This document shows positions 1 to 15,100 of a stretch of 64,000 nucleotides of DNA, piece after piece (position 1 is the stretch's first letter; the number at the start of each line of letters is the position of its first letter). Source of the stretch: Rostratula benghalensis (Eukaryota > Chordata > Aves > Charadriiformes > Rostratulidae); NCBI GenBank assembly GCA_013399305.1, contig VXAI01000013.1:5825136-5889135 (forward strand), given 5' to 3'. The position numbers and the translations under genes are program-made. The notes beneath the pieces are model-generated. The model was not told where the DNA came from. It was given only the letters and a program-made list of their open reading frames with translations, and did no database searches.

Positions 1-83
1 GAAGAACTCATATGGACACATAGATACAAGGCAGCATCTTGCAACAGCTAACACCAATCCACAGAACAGTTGACAAAAAATAC
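1..83 (-). other. PTPRZ1: start of PTPRZ1 intron 14
   Basis: Sequence past the exon 14 donor. No exon is seen. Confidence 0.7.
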
Positions 84-175
84 CTGAGACTGGGAAGATT
101 GGAGCTGGGGGAGCAGAAATCACTCGAGGTGATGTATTATCTTCTAAATAAAAGTGAGCAGTCTGGAAACATTTC
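84..175 (-). CDS. PTPRZ1: PTPRZ1 exon 14: cytoplasmic juxtamembrane segment
   Basis: 92 bp, phase 2 in and 1 out. It completes the split Arg, then reads [30 protein letters not shown]. This is the conserved start of the PTPRZ1 cytoplasmic tail ([12 protein letters not shown]). The acceptor is CTTCCCCTCTAG, an excellent pyrimidine tract, and the donor TCAG|GTATTT. It is the last exon in the window; the wedge region and both phosphatase domains must lie beyond the left edge. Confidence 0.94.
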
Positions 176-3100
176 CTAGAGGGGAAGAAACATAAATAAA
201 TACTGCAAACCCCAAAACATTATCTGAGAACTTTTGGAATTCTGGAATTATTGAGTGAGAAAGAAATAATCATTTTGAAAAACCAGTTTTCATTGAATGT
301 CAAATGCTACTGCTATAATATAAATATTCCCCAACACATCACCAAATTCTGCATACCATTTGAAGATACTACATTAACTCAGCATAATACATAGTTCATG
401 CATCTTTACCTACACCAGAGGCAGAAGATAGAGCACACATCAGACATAGTGAAAACTGGAAGAGGAACTCTGCATCAGGAGCTACTGTAGATGCTGCACA
501 ATGAGTCCAAGTATAAAAAAATCCCATTGTCTTCCTTGCTTATCCAAATTCGCACAAATAATTACTGTTCCCTTTCATGGGATTATGCTAGCCTGAAGAC
601 GGAGCAGCGTATGAGATCAGTTCTGGTAATTCATCAATAGATCCTACTGCAGACTTGGAAACGCAGTACAAGGCAACATGCCTTGTAACAGACAAAACAG
701 AGGCTCTGGAGCTGCTATGACTGGGGCTAAACAATTTTTTTTCATGATGTAACTGCATCATTGAGGGACACCTTAAGCAAGGAGGTCTTCCTGAAGTTGA
801 CAGACAGAAAGAGGGGAATTCATAACTCCAGGAGATGCTAGCTTTGTTGCAAAAACATTGAAGGATGAATACAAATGGAATCAACCTTAACTATGACCCA
901 CGATGTTATTTGTATCTGTGCTGTAATCCAGATGTGAAGATAATAAGAACAGCATCTGTTAAGAGTCCAAGCTATTCAAGGGGCTAAATAACCAACTGCT
1001 GCTGTAAGCATTCCAAAGCCTCCTTAATTAAAAAATCTCCATATGATTAGATGTGCTAATAACAATCTTTACTCTGGGTCACTTAATCTATTTGAAATAT
1101 TATTCACTAATCATTAAATTTAAAAAGAAATATGCAGCAGGAAAATATTAATCTCATTTTATATTTACAAGATTCTGCTTCTTCAAAGCTGTTTGCTGAA
1201 GCTATTATACGATCTTTTACTATTTTGTGTAATCACCAGAGTTTTAAATTCTCTGTACTGTTCCTGTATCACTGCATGGATAAACCCCCTCATGTAATAA
1301 AAAAGAAATTTTGGACTACTTTGAGAAATAGGGAATATGTAGGTATTTTCAGAACCATTAATGCAGACCATAAAGACTTTGGTACATGAATTAAGCTGCT
1401 GGGAAACATGCCCATACTCCTGGAATGTGTTAGGAATTGTCTGTCTGTGTACAATGCAGATTCTCTTAAACCACAAGAAGAAGTGGACAGCTACATCAAA
1501 GGGAAAACTGTGGCATACAAAATAATTCTGGGGATTCACATGACAGCTGCATTCACATGACATGATTCACATGACAGAGTCCAGCTAGAACCCTTTAAAT
1601 GCATATTTATGATGGTCATAGAAGAGTTTTGGCTTTGTATGGCATGTTTGGAGTAAGTCTATCCATTAGTACTTAGCTCTACCTAGAAATGGCAATTTTT
1701 GATGCAGACAGAACACTTTCAGGATGCACTTGGGAACAACCTTCTAATTTTTAAAGAGGCTCTAACATTAGTACCCCATAGATAGACTGGGGTTAATAAG
1801 ATAGTGTTAACATTGAGTTAGTGGCTGCTCAGGTGAGAGAGGTTGTCTCAATGCTAGCGTAAACTCAAGAATTTGTCTCAGGACCGTGTGTAAATTGTCT
1901 GTAAGAGGCAAGTATCAAAGCACTTCAAAACACTAGATACTTTTAGAAAGTCTGACTGCTGTGCACTGAGAACGTAGATGCACTGTGTTTATTGAAAAGA
2001 GCACCAATTAACCAACCATGCCAACCAGCCTGACTGAAACAGGTTGCCCAAAGAGGTAGTAGATGTCCCATCCTTGGATATATTCAAGGTCAGGTTGGAC
2101 GGGGCTCTGAGCAACCTGGTTTAGTTGAGGATGTCCCTGCTCATTGCAGGGCAGGCTGGATGGACTAGATGACCTTTAAAGGTCTCTTTCAACCCAAACT
2201 ATTCTATGATTCTATGATTAAAACTCTAAAACCAAAAAATGTCCTCCTTCTAGTGATACTGCTTATGAACAATGATCATACATAAAGTTTATGGACTAAC
2301 ATCACAGAGTTTTGTCAGCTCCTTGCTTAAAAAAACACTGAGCTAAAAAGAATTTAATTAGCATAATGGCTTTCACATCTAAAGCAGTACTTAAAATGTC
2401 CTCATAATATGCCATACATTAACTATCACTTACTGAGCCACTGTATCTTTAATCTTTAACAAGTTAATTGTGGCTGAAAATAAATTACACCCTTAGCACA
2501 TTTGGGAGACAAATTCATAGCAGTTGACTTAACCTGTAATAAGACTCATAAATAGGCACTCCATCTGCTTCTGCATCAGCAGTGAAAGCCTTCATGACTA
2601 AACCTAATGTTAATAACACTGTCTCGTTAATTATCACTTGTTGTTAATGAAAAAAGTGATGACTATTTCAAACTTCCAGACAAAGGTCCCATCACTCAAT
2701 GTTAACCTGATTATTTAATTTACACATTTTATCACAGCATTTAGATCTTCAACCTAAAACTGTAATTTGTAATTTAGACACTGCACTTCTTCGAACACAC
2801 ACTTTATATATGGAGATAGCGCTAAGCCATTGAATTAATTAGTGTCTGTATCTGTACAGGAAGGCATGTGGCAGCAGCTCTTTGGTTTAACAGGACGGAT
2901 ACTAGATCTGAATGAACACACAAATGTGAAAGACTTTGGACAAGACCATGCCTCAGGCTGCAGAGGACATCATTTTTCTGGCATGTTGGCCCCTGGATCT
3001 TGGCCGAGGATATGTACTGCCTACTTCTCCCATGGAGAAGTGGACCGTGCAAAGCTTAACTCGGATTGTCACTGAGGCAGGGGACACAGCATAGTGCTGT

Positions 3101-6100
3101 GTGTGCCTGTGAGTGTGCCCATGAGCAGGGTGTTCACCACTTTGTATTGGCTGAGGAAGGGAGCTGAACTTCAGAAGTTAGAGGTATCGGTGAGAGGACA
3201 GGTTTGCCCATCCGCTGCTCTCCAAGAATGGTTTGAGAGGTACGCTTATTTCTTTCTCTGAGAATGTCAGGGTCTTTTGTACTCACAGGATATCTCCCAA
3301 CAGGCATTCTCAAACACTTACTAGAATTTATGTTTAAATGGTTCCAAACATTTGAAGATCTGATGGTTCCAAAGGATATTTAAGTGGATTCTCAATGGAT
3401 CCAATGATTCAAATCAATCCACTTTTAAATGATTCCTATTAATTTTTACGTACTTGTCAGCTGAAATTCTATTTTTCAAATTTTATTAAATCTCTTATTT
3501 GTAATTTGATATCACATAGTTGAGAAGCTTTTCCTTCATGGATGGATGAATGTGGTCTTTGTGAATTTAAATCTCTTTTTAGCGTGTCTCTGTGCCAATT
3601 TAACTGTCATAGAATCATAGAATGGTTCAGGATGTTAAAGATCATCTAGTTCCAACTCCCCTGCCATAGGCAGAGACACCACCCACTAGACCAGGTTGCT
3701 CAAAGCCTCATTCAGCTTGATCTTACTAAGGGTTCTCAACTCTGTTCTCATAAACCTAGCACAGGACTGGGCATCAATTCAAACCATAGACAAGAAAATG
3801 AACATGCTCTGACAGACGTCTTTCAAAGACACAGGTTTGTAGAGGAAAGTTATAATTTAAATGACTACTCAGTCTGTTGTTAGGTGTGTCATTCCCGAAG
3901 CACTGCTGTCATGTAACTGCTAGGAGGCTTCACGACAGCCAGCAGATATTCAGTATGCCTGTAGATAGAAATGTAGCTGGAACTGCATTAGCAGTTTGCT
4001 GTTCCCATTATTAGAGCGTATTAGAGAATCTCTTACTGAGATTCATATATGTATCTGTTGAGAATAACTCTTAAACAGTGCAACTCCCACTGACAACTGG
4101 TACCCTTGCACTGTTTTCCAAGCTCTTCTTATGATAACCATTACAAAAATTGATCTGCACAAATACTCTGACATTTCTTCCTATATATCAGTTCATCAGT
4201 TTCATTGATCACTTCTATGAACTGTTCCAAAAAGTGTACATAGATGCATAAGTAATTTTCACTGTATTATATATCACCACAGAGAAACTTTCAATTTCAG
4301 TCACCATAACAGCTAAGGCTAATTCAGAAAAATGGGAATGATGAAGCCACTGAGGTATGAAAAGAGCAGAGCAAGGATATTCAAATATACCTGGTGCATA
4401 TCTGTTGCAAGGACCCAGTCAAATAGACAGATATTAAGAGAGATGGATGAACTCGTAGTTTTGGAAAGAGAATTCTCTCTAAAGCAGTAAAAAATAAATA
4501 AATATGCGGATGGCAAGGCCATTAAACAGGCAAAAGAATCTCCTTGTTTATTTCACTGTAATCTTAATCACGCTGAAGAAATGAAAGGAAAATGACATTG
4601 CTTGAAAATTGCTTGAATTACAAAAGATTTGATACACAGAACTAGAGCAGTTAAAAACTGTGTATTTTCCTACTGGCAATTAGCTAATCTTTAGACAATA
4701 CTGTCATTAAAAGTTTTCATCCCTGTCAGAGAAATGAATATTTTATTACAGAAAGATTGAAATTATGCCTAATGAGATAGTGAAGAGATTGGGGAATTTC
4801 CTCAAGTGCTGATTAACAATTTCATGTAAAAAAAAAAAAAAAAAAAAAGCAAACCCAAAACCCAAACAACAGATGGTACAGAATTATTCTTCTGATACAA
4901 GTCATTCAACTGAAGCACAAAATAATTTTGCCATTTTTTTAACCTTGAGAAACTGCAACTTGTGACTCTGTGTAGTTACTGCTTTTTTAAACCAAATAAC
5001 AGACCTTTTGCATATTAAACACACCTGCTGTATACTCAGATTAGGAGCTAATAGTGGAAACAACTCAAAACACTATTCACTCGAATATCCAGCTAAGATA
5101 TACCAATGCAATTTTTGGAGTACTGTTACCAAAGGAATATCAAATAACTTCTTGCAAACCTAAGCTTTTTTGAACTTTAGTTTGGTGATATAACAAAAAA
5201 AAAAATTTAGAAAGATGCACATCAGAAAACCCATTATAGAAAGAAACATTGACAGCTTACATCAATTATTTAAAAATAAATTAAATCTAACAATAAAAAT
5301 GCTTATAGACTTGATACTGGTATTTTCCAGACATTAAAAAAAACCAAAAAACAACTGCATAGCAATAAAGTTAATATACTGATTTTCCCAGGTTTTAAAA
5401 AGAGGTGAAGGTCTTGGCACCTTTGAAAGAGGGCCACAAAGTCCTACCTACAATGCAAACTGTTTACATTTCCTTCCTCTGAAATAAGAAACATGTTACT
5501 GCTGTTATCATAATGCCAAGAAAATTTTCTTGAGGATTAACAAAAAAAGAGCTCCATATTTTATTTTGTAGTACACAACAAATACAGAAAAGATTAAATT
5601 CAAGTCAAGAGATATTATTGCTAACGGGATTTTTGCTTTCTTTTGAAAGACCTATGTTACAGAACTGTTCATTCCCAGAGAAAGAATACGAAATGAGCAC
5701 AATGTTATTCAGCAAAAACAAGCTTGTAACATGTAGGATTACTAGAACGGCACTGTACAAACTGGGTCTTAAAATGGACGGTGTTCTTTGGCAAAGAGCA
5801 GATTTGAAATACTATTTAGCTTCAGGAATAAAACCCTTTGGAAGATGAATATGAACATTCATGTTGTGTAACATGAAAGACAGGAAAAGGTTCTCAATAT
5901 GAAAGTGGCTAGCCGGAAATCCTGTGATGGATAGTATAACTATCCAGCTAGACATAAACCAAGAAATGAGTTGTGTAACTCCTTCTGCAATTAGATAGTT
6001 CTTTGAAATGGTCTTTCAGGGAATTCATTTCTCAAAAGTGTCTTTAATCGTGCCAAAGGCTGTCTGACTCAGTAGCATGCTTGCCTGGAAGAAAGGAAAC

Positions 6101-9100
6101 TCAAACTCAATTTCTTAAGCCTAGTCCTTTCAGGGGCAGGATGCATTCTGTCCCCACATAGGACATAGCCTTCTGGGCCAGTAGAAAACCAAAGTCAGGA
6201 GGCTAGAAGAAAAGGTAGTAAGCACAACCCTGACACCATAGCCTAGAGATTACAGTAGTCAGTAGCTTAGAAAGGACACTCTGGGTTCTAGCTCCTAGTT
6301 CTTCACAACTTTTATACATTTTGATCATCAGGAATTAGTAAGGGGAGAAAAAAAAGAAGCAGCAAGCTCTGGAAGCATCTGTGAGATGTTTGGGCCTTCC
6401 CTCCCCCTTTTTTGTACAGGTCCTAGAAGAGCAAGGTCCTCCTTCTTGCTGCTAGTTTATCTGTTAGCACAACACAAACAAGAATGGGATCAGGTTCCCA
6501 GCAATCACCAAACAGCAAGAATCTCCATGGCAGGACATTTTTAGCAACTTATTTCCCCCTTCTGGTTTCCACTGCATTTCCTTGCTGGCAACCTGCACGC
6601 TTGAGAAACTGTTGGGGTTGTGCATGGATTTGGAAAGCCCTTTGAAAGCTTAAGCACATCTGTCCCCAGGAAGACTCTCTGGCTTTACCTAGAACCAACA
6701 AACCAGAGGCAGATAAAGGCTTAAGCAGTGCCACATACTGTCTCATGGCTAACTAGCTTCCCGGTATGCTTTTAGCTCAGGCCAACACTTGACAGTTCGT
6801 GGTTAGCACAGGGCAAAGTCCATCCCCAGGAGGTGATGTGAATGCAGCCACTTGGCATTTTTCCTTCTGTGAGGGAAGAGACTTCAGCTGTAAGGAGGAG
6901 ATCTGTGCTGAGCCAGCTGTTTTATTTCACAGTATAGATACAGTCTTTGCCCTCACTGATTACATTATCATGACTTTTTATAGCTTCTCTTTAGTCTTAC
7001 TTATTTTCTTAATGTCTTATCAACTTATCAAATCACAGAGAAACAGGACCAATGAGGGAAGCTCAGTATGTGTGTGCACATGAAACACATCCTTAGTTAT
7101 CCTTAACAGTTTGAAAGGTTGGGGGGCAAATTTTGTTTCAGAGATAAGCAGAATACCAAAGCAGAACAACTTTTTTTATCACAGAACATCATAAGAACTA
7201 CTTGGTAAGTGACCTTAAAACATTTATACTATGATACAGCCATTAAACTATGCTCTTTCTGTCTTGCATACAACGTCAGCTACAGCACACCTACAGTCCT
7301 ATATGAACTGCTTATTCACATGATCTTCTTGAGGATGACAGATTCTCATCCTATATTGACAACTACTTTAACTGTTAAAGGATTGGAAAGATAGGAAACT
7401 AGCCCACACCATGCTATTTATTTTTCTTCTCCCTCCTGTTCTCAGTGCTGTGCTAAATCACTTGGCTTCTAGGCATTAAATATCACAAGTAAGTTTACTA
7501 AAATATCTCAAAATGGAAATAAACTATTTCCAATTGTTCACCCCTCTGCATCCAAAACAAATTGTAGTTGTGCGTTTTGGACAGAAACTACCTTATTTTA
7601 TCAGCTTTATGTCACTGCAGCACTAGAAGCAATACAAAGACACAGTGAGTGACTAAATCCAGTCTCCCTCCTATAAACCAGCTCAATCATGTAAATCACA
7701 TTTTTCAAATCACAGCTCTTTAACTCGAAAAAAAAAATCAACCAAAACACAACTTACCTCCAGTATATGAGAATACCCACAAGAATCACTAGACAGATAA
7801 AAGTCAGGGCTGATACGACCACAAGTGGTATAACTGTCTTCTTCTCTGATTCCAGACTCTCAGCTAGACCGATACGAGACTCATGGCTACTATTACTTGC
7901 CTCTGCAGTCAGAGAAAATTGAAACAGTCCATGTTTAAATTGTGACAAATGCACAGCATGAGCGAATGTGACTTACAACGAACCTAATTAATACCACTTA
8001 CCTCTGGTTTTTACTATGTACTGCGGACAGTGTATAGATTTGCAAACCAGCTTACAGAAAATAAGCAGACAGAAGGTAAAGCGAAGTGTTCAAGCTTATG
8101 TGACTCAGCCTTCCAGCAGTGGAGACTTCTCTTTGTAAGAATAGCAGATTGATGTTAAAATATAGGAGAAGAAAGCTTTTTATTTTCAACTGTTTATTAG
8201 CTGAAAGCCAATGGAGTTAAGAAATGTAAATAGATAATACTGGAATGTGTAAAGAACACTTTGATATTGAACTCTCATATTATGCAAATCACCTCTCTGA
8301 CTAATAGTTTAATAGGCAAATTATCTTATAGTAGTCCCTATGTGCTTGCTGCATTGCCTTTCACCCTTCTGTATTTAATACACTGTTGATTCTGTAACCT
8401 GCCTTAAAGATACATCCTGGTTTCTCTGAATCCAATTGCAGTGCTTCCTTCCCCCATCTATACTGGAGCCAGAATTAAGTTTCCTACCTCCATCTTTACA
8501 GGCTATTAAATTGTTATTTAGATATTGTCTAGATTTCACATTTCTGTCACCCTTGTAACACTGGATGACAAAAATGTCTGGGCACAGGCATCTGTATGAA
8601 GATTAAAACAATGTTTTTTATAATCTCATTCAAATAAGGGAACACAATGGTGGATGAGACCAATCCTGTATTTTTAACGTTGGTCATACCTCAAAAAGTA
8701 AACACTTTAAAATTGGGATTTTGACACAAAACGACTATTTCTTTTCAAACTGTGCAGTTTACTGTGATCTGTGACCATCACATGAGTTAAAACACAGAAA
8801 GAAGAAATTTTGCACTTGTTAGAATTAAACCCTTATATTTTCTAAGACTGTGAACAATCCTAATTCAATAAATGTTCTGTATGGGAGCAGAATTGTGCTG
8901 TTTAGAAATCAGCTGCATTCCACTGGGGTTTCAAGGGACCAGTTCTACATGAATAAAACCCTCCAGATAGAAGTGAGAAGGGAATGGAGTTGTATCTGGG
9001 GGGAAAAAACCAAAAAGACAACAAAGCACATGTCCTAAATATGATGTCACACATCATACAGTCTCATAGAGTACAGATTTCAAGGCAGTTCTCTGCTTCC

Positions 9101-12100
9101 ATTTGCTTGAGCTTAGGGGCTTTTAGGTAGAAAAAGATTTAGGCTTTGATCTTGCAAGCATCTTCTTGGTTTTAGTTCAAACTACTCATACACCCAAATC
9201 AATCACTACTCATTAAATCCTGCAGGACAGTGTGCAGTGATTGCAGGCACAAGTTGCTTCTGAAAAATCTGTCCCCAAGTTTCTGGTGAGTGGGCTAAAA
9301 TCACTATTGATTTCAGAAGAAACTACATGCACGTGTCAGAGATCTGAATGCAATCCTTTTGAAGTGTTCACACTTCCTTAACCACTTCTGGACTAATTCA
9401 CAACAAAAAACCCAGTCTTATCTGTGTGGTAACAGCGTTCTTTTAAACTGCAGGACCAAATCTTATTAGCATTCTTTTTATGGGGACTGAAGAGCAGGCA
9501 TCTCCTGTAACAAGGGGGTTTCTTGCCTACTTGGCCATCACTCCAATGATTTCAGTTGAAAAGTCAGTCTCATCTACAGTAGATTTCTTTGCTCCCTAAT
9601 AATTGATGTGTTTGGATCCTCTGCAGAGTTCTTTGTATTAATTTATCTTTCAGTTTTTCAGCTGAAATTGAAAGGCTTAGGTAGCCATGGAGGTCTTAGG
9701 AAGAAAGCCCTAGTTCATAACAAGTATAAAGTTTATGCATTAACAACAACAAAGACTGGGAAAAGTTTAAATGACAATTTTTTTTTTCCTGTAATGGTCA
9801 CAACAAGAAGACATTTAAACCATTTCTGGTGAATTAATTGTAACGTATAAACAAGTTCTCAGCTAAGAGGATTGGTTTTCGTATTTTGTTTTGGTTGTTT
9901 CATTGCTTTATCATTGAATTAAAACCAAGATGTCTTTGATTTATAGGAGACCATGTTAGACATGCTCACATTGAATTTTCAGTTTATTAAAAGACAATAT
10001 TTGGCATCATTTATTGGAGAAAAAATGTACATGAAATGATACTGTATAGTGTCTTTCAATAATATCTAGAAGACAAACTCTTAAGTCTGCTGTACTACTA
10101 CTGCTGTCATGTATAATCCTTTTTTAATTACTATCAGTAACAATTCAAATGACACCCATTATGTAAACCATAAATTTCTTATGGTAACACATTCACATTA
10201 GTAATATAAATTTTGAAATATTGATGATCTTTTTGCTGATTTTTAAAGAAATGTTATGCATTTTAACACAATGCAGTAACCACTTAGGTAACACCTACCT
10301 TGTTAAGACTCCTACTAATTTCAGTATGTGTTCTACTTAATTGCAGTATGTATTCTCTTTTCTCTTAATTTTTATTTTCTATTTTTCACTTTTTGTTAGC
10401 CTCAACTACACAGTGTGTCAACTTTTAATATTAGTGTTATGTTGCTCATAAGTAACATGACCTCATGTGCTTTAACTGTGCATTTGTAGGAATGTGCTGA
10501 AAATTTCACATGCTTTGCGGATTCCGCTCCTTAGTGGATTTAGCTGGAAGACACTGCCCTCTACAGATGCTGTGAGCACTTGATGGAAGTTCAATTTATT
10601 TATTTTCTAAAATACTACATTAATCATGATTGTTGGGTTGTATTTTTTTCCAAACATCAGAGATACTGTTTCTGACTGTATGCTTGGATTTTTCAATACT
10701 CTAACAGGAGGCAATGCAAATTACCTGTCTGAATACTTCAAGTTTTCCACAATGCATTTTTAAAGACAAAGGAAATACTTTATATTTATCAGGTTTTTAT
10801 CTACGTGAAGTTCACTTTTTTCTTCTGACCTTAACCTTGGAATCACGGGTCACAAATACTCTCACTGACGTTAAGAGGACTAAATAGGAAAATAGCACTA
10901 AATATAAACAGTTACGGTGGAAACTGGCTCTAGTATTTTGGAAATAAGCAAATCTGGCACAAAAAAAGTCTGCATCTCACTGAAGGTGATATGGGCAGTA
11001 AGAATGAAAATTAATGTTTATGTAAGTGGAGATGAATCAGAACCAAACTGAAGCATCTTCTTCCTTGCTCAACACATCTCAGAAAATACAAAATGAAACA
11101 CAAGGAGGAAATATGCTGCTGTAAAAAACAGACTTGCAGAGGTACGTTATCTCTTGCAGAGGGATGGTATCCTCTGGTGTGTTTCTGTAAAGGCAGCACT
11201 TGTCTTTGTACAGAGAAATTACGTCCCTCTTAAACCTTTAAAATTAAAATGAAACAATTAACATTGAAACAAGTTCTGGTTTTAGATTGTGCACCACCCA
11301 ACTTCTGCTGACAGTACACATCTATTCAAAAGCAGAGCACGAATCTTCTTACTGAAGAATATGGCAGGTGCAGTTTTAAGTAGCCAGAAGTAGCATTCAC
11401 AAGATAGCCAGCTCAGCATGCATCCCCTGCTCCCCAATGCTTCCTTAATCACACCCACTGGCACCGTTTTGTTCTCCTTTTATTATATGCAGATAAACCT
11501 TCTCATTCTCTATGGCACAAAAGTATCCCCTCACACCTTTCCATGGTATTCATTAGACTTATCCATAACTAACCTGCCTCAGAGATGTTGAATACTGATG
11601 AGTGATCGCTAGTAACAGATGAGGCTGATGACTGTGATGATCCAGGAGTTAATTCTGAGTTACCTGCTTCAACTGCCCCTTCAGTCTCTCTCTCATTAGG
11701 GTCAGGAAAACTGAAATCTGTTGAAGTTTCATTATCATTAAGGCTATCTGAGGTACCTTGGCCAGAACCACTTTCTTCATCACTTGTAAAAACAGCCCAA
11801 GACTTAGACTCTGATGTATTTTGCAATGGGACACTAGCAGTTTGAATGTGGTTCTCCAAAACTGTTGGGTCGTGCTTCTTAGGTATCGTGCTTGCTGTTA
11901 AAGTTGGTACGGATGTATAATTACGTCTGTCCATGGCACGGTTTATCTGACTGTCTGATGCAGAAGTCGAAATTTTCTCCTCTTCTTCGGGTTTCTCAGA
12001 ATGTGAGCTTATGATTAGGTTACTCTGATCCTTGTTACTGTGTACCTTTGTATTTTGTTCCTCCACTACCATATCCTGAGCTTCTCTATGGGAAGTGCAT

Positions 12101-15100
12101 GAGATACAGTTACTTACAGGGAAGCCATCGTCATATTCATCGTAGTCATCCTCTACTACAGAAGGCCACAAATCGGTACTGGACATGACACTGGGAGACA
12201 ACCCAGAGGATTCTCTAGAAGGAACCAGCAACCTGCTCAAAGTTACGGGGACTTCACTTTTGGGAGGAGCAGCCGTAACAGAAATACGTATGTTTGGTAA
12301 GGGAAGAGTATGATGAACGGGCACGTCAGAATCAGAAACAACTGCAGGCACATGAACAGGATCAAAACCAGGTGCAGAGCTTGAAGAGACACTGGCAACC
12401 TCACTTCTTTCAAAAATACTTGAAGAGATCTGTCTGTCTGCAGGAGTAGCTACATGTGGTAACGTATCACCTGAGAGGAAGGGAGTTGTTACGGCACTCG
12501 CTGCTTGGGGGGGAAAGGCATTTGTGTTTTCTAAACTGGTCAGCTGGAATGGAACATCGCTACTGTACAACGAAGGCATAACCTGCTGAACTTCTTCACT
12601 CTTAAACAAACTGGATGGAACATACTCCTCACTTGCATAAGAAACAGATAAACCTTGACGAGACGCTGTGGGCTTACTAAAAGTGTTTGACAACGCATCA
12701 GGAACGGGAGGCGCAGATGTAGAATGCAGCATGGTTTCAGTTGTAGCAGAACCGGGTGTCATTTGATGCAATATTTGGTCAAATGTAGAACTATCTTTAG
12801 GAACCCTGGAGCTTTCAGCCAATATAGGATCGCTAGGCACAACAGCCATGTTAAGCAGAGTGCCATCACCAGAAGATTGGAAGGAGGATTGCAGCAATGC
12901 TTCATTATTTAATGTAGCTGAGGTCTCATAAAAGTACGGCTGAGTCGAGGATAACATTTTGCTATAAGCAGGGCTAGAGAGAGCTTGATCTGAGCTTGCA
13001 CTAAGCATAGGTTTAAGCAAAGTGTCATCAAAGGCTGGAGGTGTAACATGCAAAGGCTGAACGGAAAGGTGATTTTCTGTAAGCTTACTAATATCGTGAT
13101 CAAATATCTTAGCAGTGGGAAAAGCAAGAGAGACTGGAAGGATTCCCTTTGTGCTAGAAACAGGAAGTGGGCTTTCTTGCAGAGACGTGTTCTGCTTAAT
13201 TACATCATCATTAGAAACAGATGTAGAAAGTTCAGGTATCGCTTTACTTTCAGCATTGGAAGCCATTTCACTTAAAGAAGAGGAAATTTGCAGTTCTCTC
13301 CCATTTCCATATATACCATCACCTTTTTCAAGCTTCTTATTAACATCACTAAACCCAGATGATTCATACGTAATGTCATCTACAGAATCAGAGGAAGAAA
13401 CGTTAAGTACCATCAAAGTATCTGTATCAGGCAAAAGGGACTCGCTACCAGAGTATGCTTCAGACCAATCCGTATCACTAGAGAGAGAGCGCGTAGGCTG
13501 CAGCAAAGTATCAGCTTGTGATATTATAGAAGAAGGTTTATGCACCAGTACTTTGTTATAGCTGCTAAACAAAGGATCTTGACGAAATACGTCAACAGAA
13601 TCATGCACAAATTCTGCAGAGTCATAGGAAACAGTAAAGCTTTGGAGGGAGCCCACATTACTAGACAAAGCATAAGGAAGTTCAGACATTGTAGGTAGTA
13701 CATGCATATTTAAATCACTGCTGGATGGTTCAACTTGAGAAAATATGTGAGTTCTATTATGACCAAATATCAGTGTCTCTGAAGCAGCATGAGTAGTCTG
13801 ATGTGACACCACATCAGCATATTGAGCAAGGCTTGGCTGTATTAATTTATCACCCTCGGCCAATGTCAAAGAAGCATGCAGGGACACCTTATCACTTGCA
13901 ACAGCTGGAGCAGCACTTTGTGGAAACATTTGAGAAACTGTATACAGACGGTGAAACATTTTACTACTGGAGGAAGCAGAGGAAAATGTAAGCAAAGGTA
14001 CATCATCATAGGAAGACAGGGTGGGTTCAAATGACACATCAACACTGGGAAATACAGGTGTAGCATGCAAGGTCACATCACTATCTGATGTAGCAGGGGT
14101 AGTGTCGAGCATCTGAGAGTCAAACAATAAAGGGGTGACTAGAGGAAACACTTCACTACTGTAGGAAGGTTGAAGAGGTATCTCACCATTATAGACTGGT
14201 TGAGTTGTCTGAGAGAGTACCTCACTGGCAGCAGAAGCAGAACCATATTCTCCAGAGCTTGAAGAGATAGAGTGAGGTGATAATTCAGCAGAGGAGAAAG
14301 CAAAGGTAGAATAATGTGGCAATTCTAAATCCGCATCTGAAGCGTCTTGTGAAACCACTGGGCTGCTGGAATAGGGCACTGTAGCTGGCTTTAATCCCTC
14401 TACATAAGCATCAGTGTAACTGGTCTGAGACAATTGCCTGCTATCCGACGTATCAACAGAGGGAGCTGTCAGATCTGTAGCTTTACGAAACCATACATTT
14501 CCATCAGTGGAAGAAGTATGCTTTGGAGGCTCATCAGAGCTTGAGGGTGTTGCACTTTCTGAAACATATTTAACGGAGCCTTGCAAAAGAACATAATGCG
14601 TGCCTGTATCTGGGCTTCCTGAAGGAAGGGTGTCTTCTTGGGAGGTCTCCTCTGTAACCAGCTGTGCTGAAGAAGTGGTAAGAACTGAACTCCAAAAGTC
14701 ATCAGATTCCTGATGAGGTTTAAAAGGAGCCAATAAGAAATCTTCATCACTATGGCCAGTAGTGGTTATTCTTGTTGGTTCAGTGCCTGAAGAAAGGTAT
14801 ATGTATTCTTCTTCTACACCTTTGGTGGAGTCAATGAGTTGAGGAGAATTTCCAGTAACTGCTTGGGATTCCAAAAAAGGATCTTCCTCTTCTTCAGAAA
14901 TTTCACTAACAGGTGGAGAAGTAGGGTAATAAACTGCTTTGAAAACATCATCCTTACCACGTAATTCTTCTTCTCTTGTTAAGTATCTATTCTTTTTAGC
15001 TTCATTGGGTTTTGTCCCCATTTTTTCTTGGCTGTAGCTGGATGTAGTCACCTGGAAATCTTTCCTCCGTATTTGGTTTATTGTACTGTCAGTGCTAGGG

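Larger units (their letters stand above)
176..7757 (-). other. PTPRZ1: PTPRZ1 intron 13
   Basis: 7.6 kb of AT-rich sequence. It holds two CR1 3' fragments (about 2036-2219 and 3608-3727) and a 21-base poly-A at 4828. The open frames of 60-126 codons show no recognisable domain and no splice context. I see no coding exon. Confidence 0.8.

Noticed and set aside
1183..1563. 126-codon minus-strand frame and the overlapping 85-codon plus-strand frame
   Set aside because: Intronic, no family resemblance, overlapping frames on both strands, and not needed to join exons 13 and 14.
13115..13561. 148-codon plus-strand open frame
   Set aside because: It is antisense to PTPRZ1 exon 12, whose long open minus frame and biased composition produce such shadows. 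No domain, promoter or splice context.
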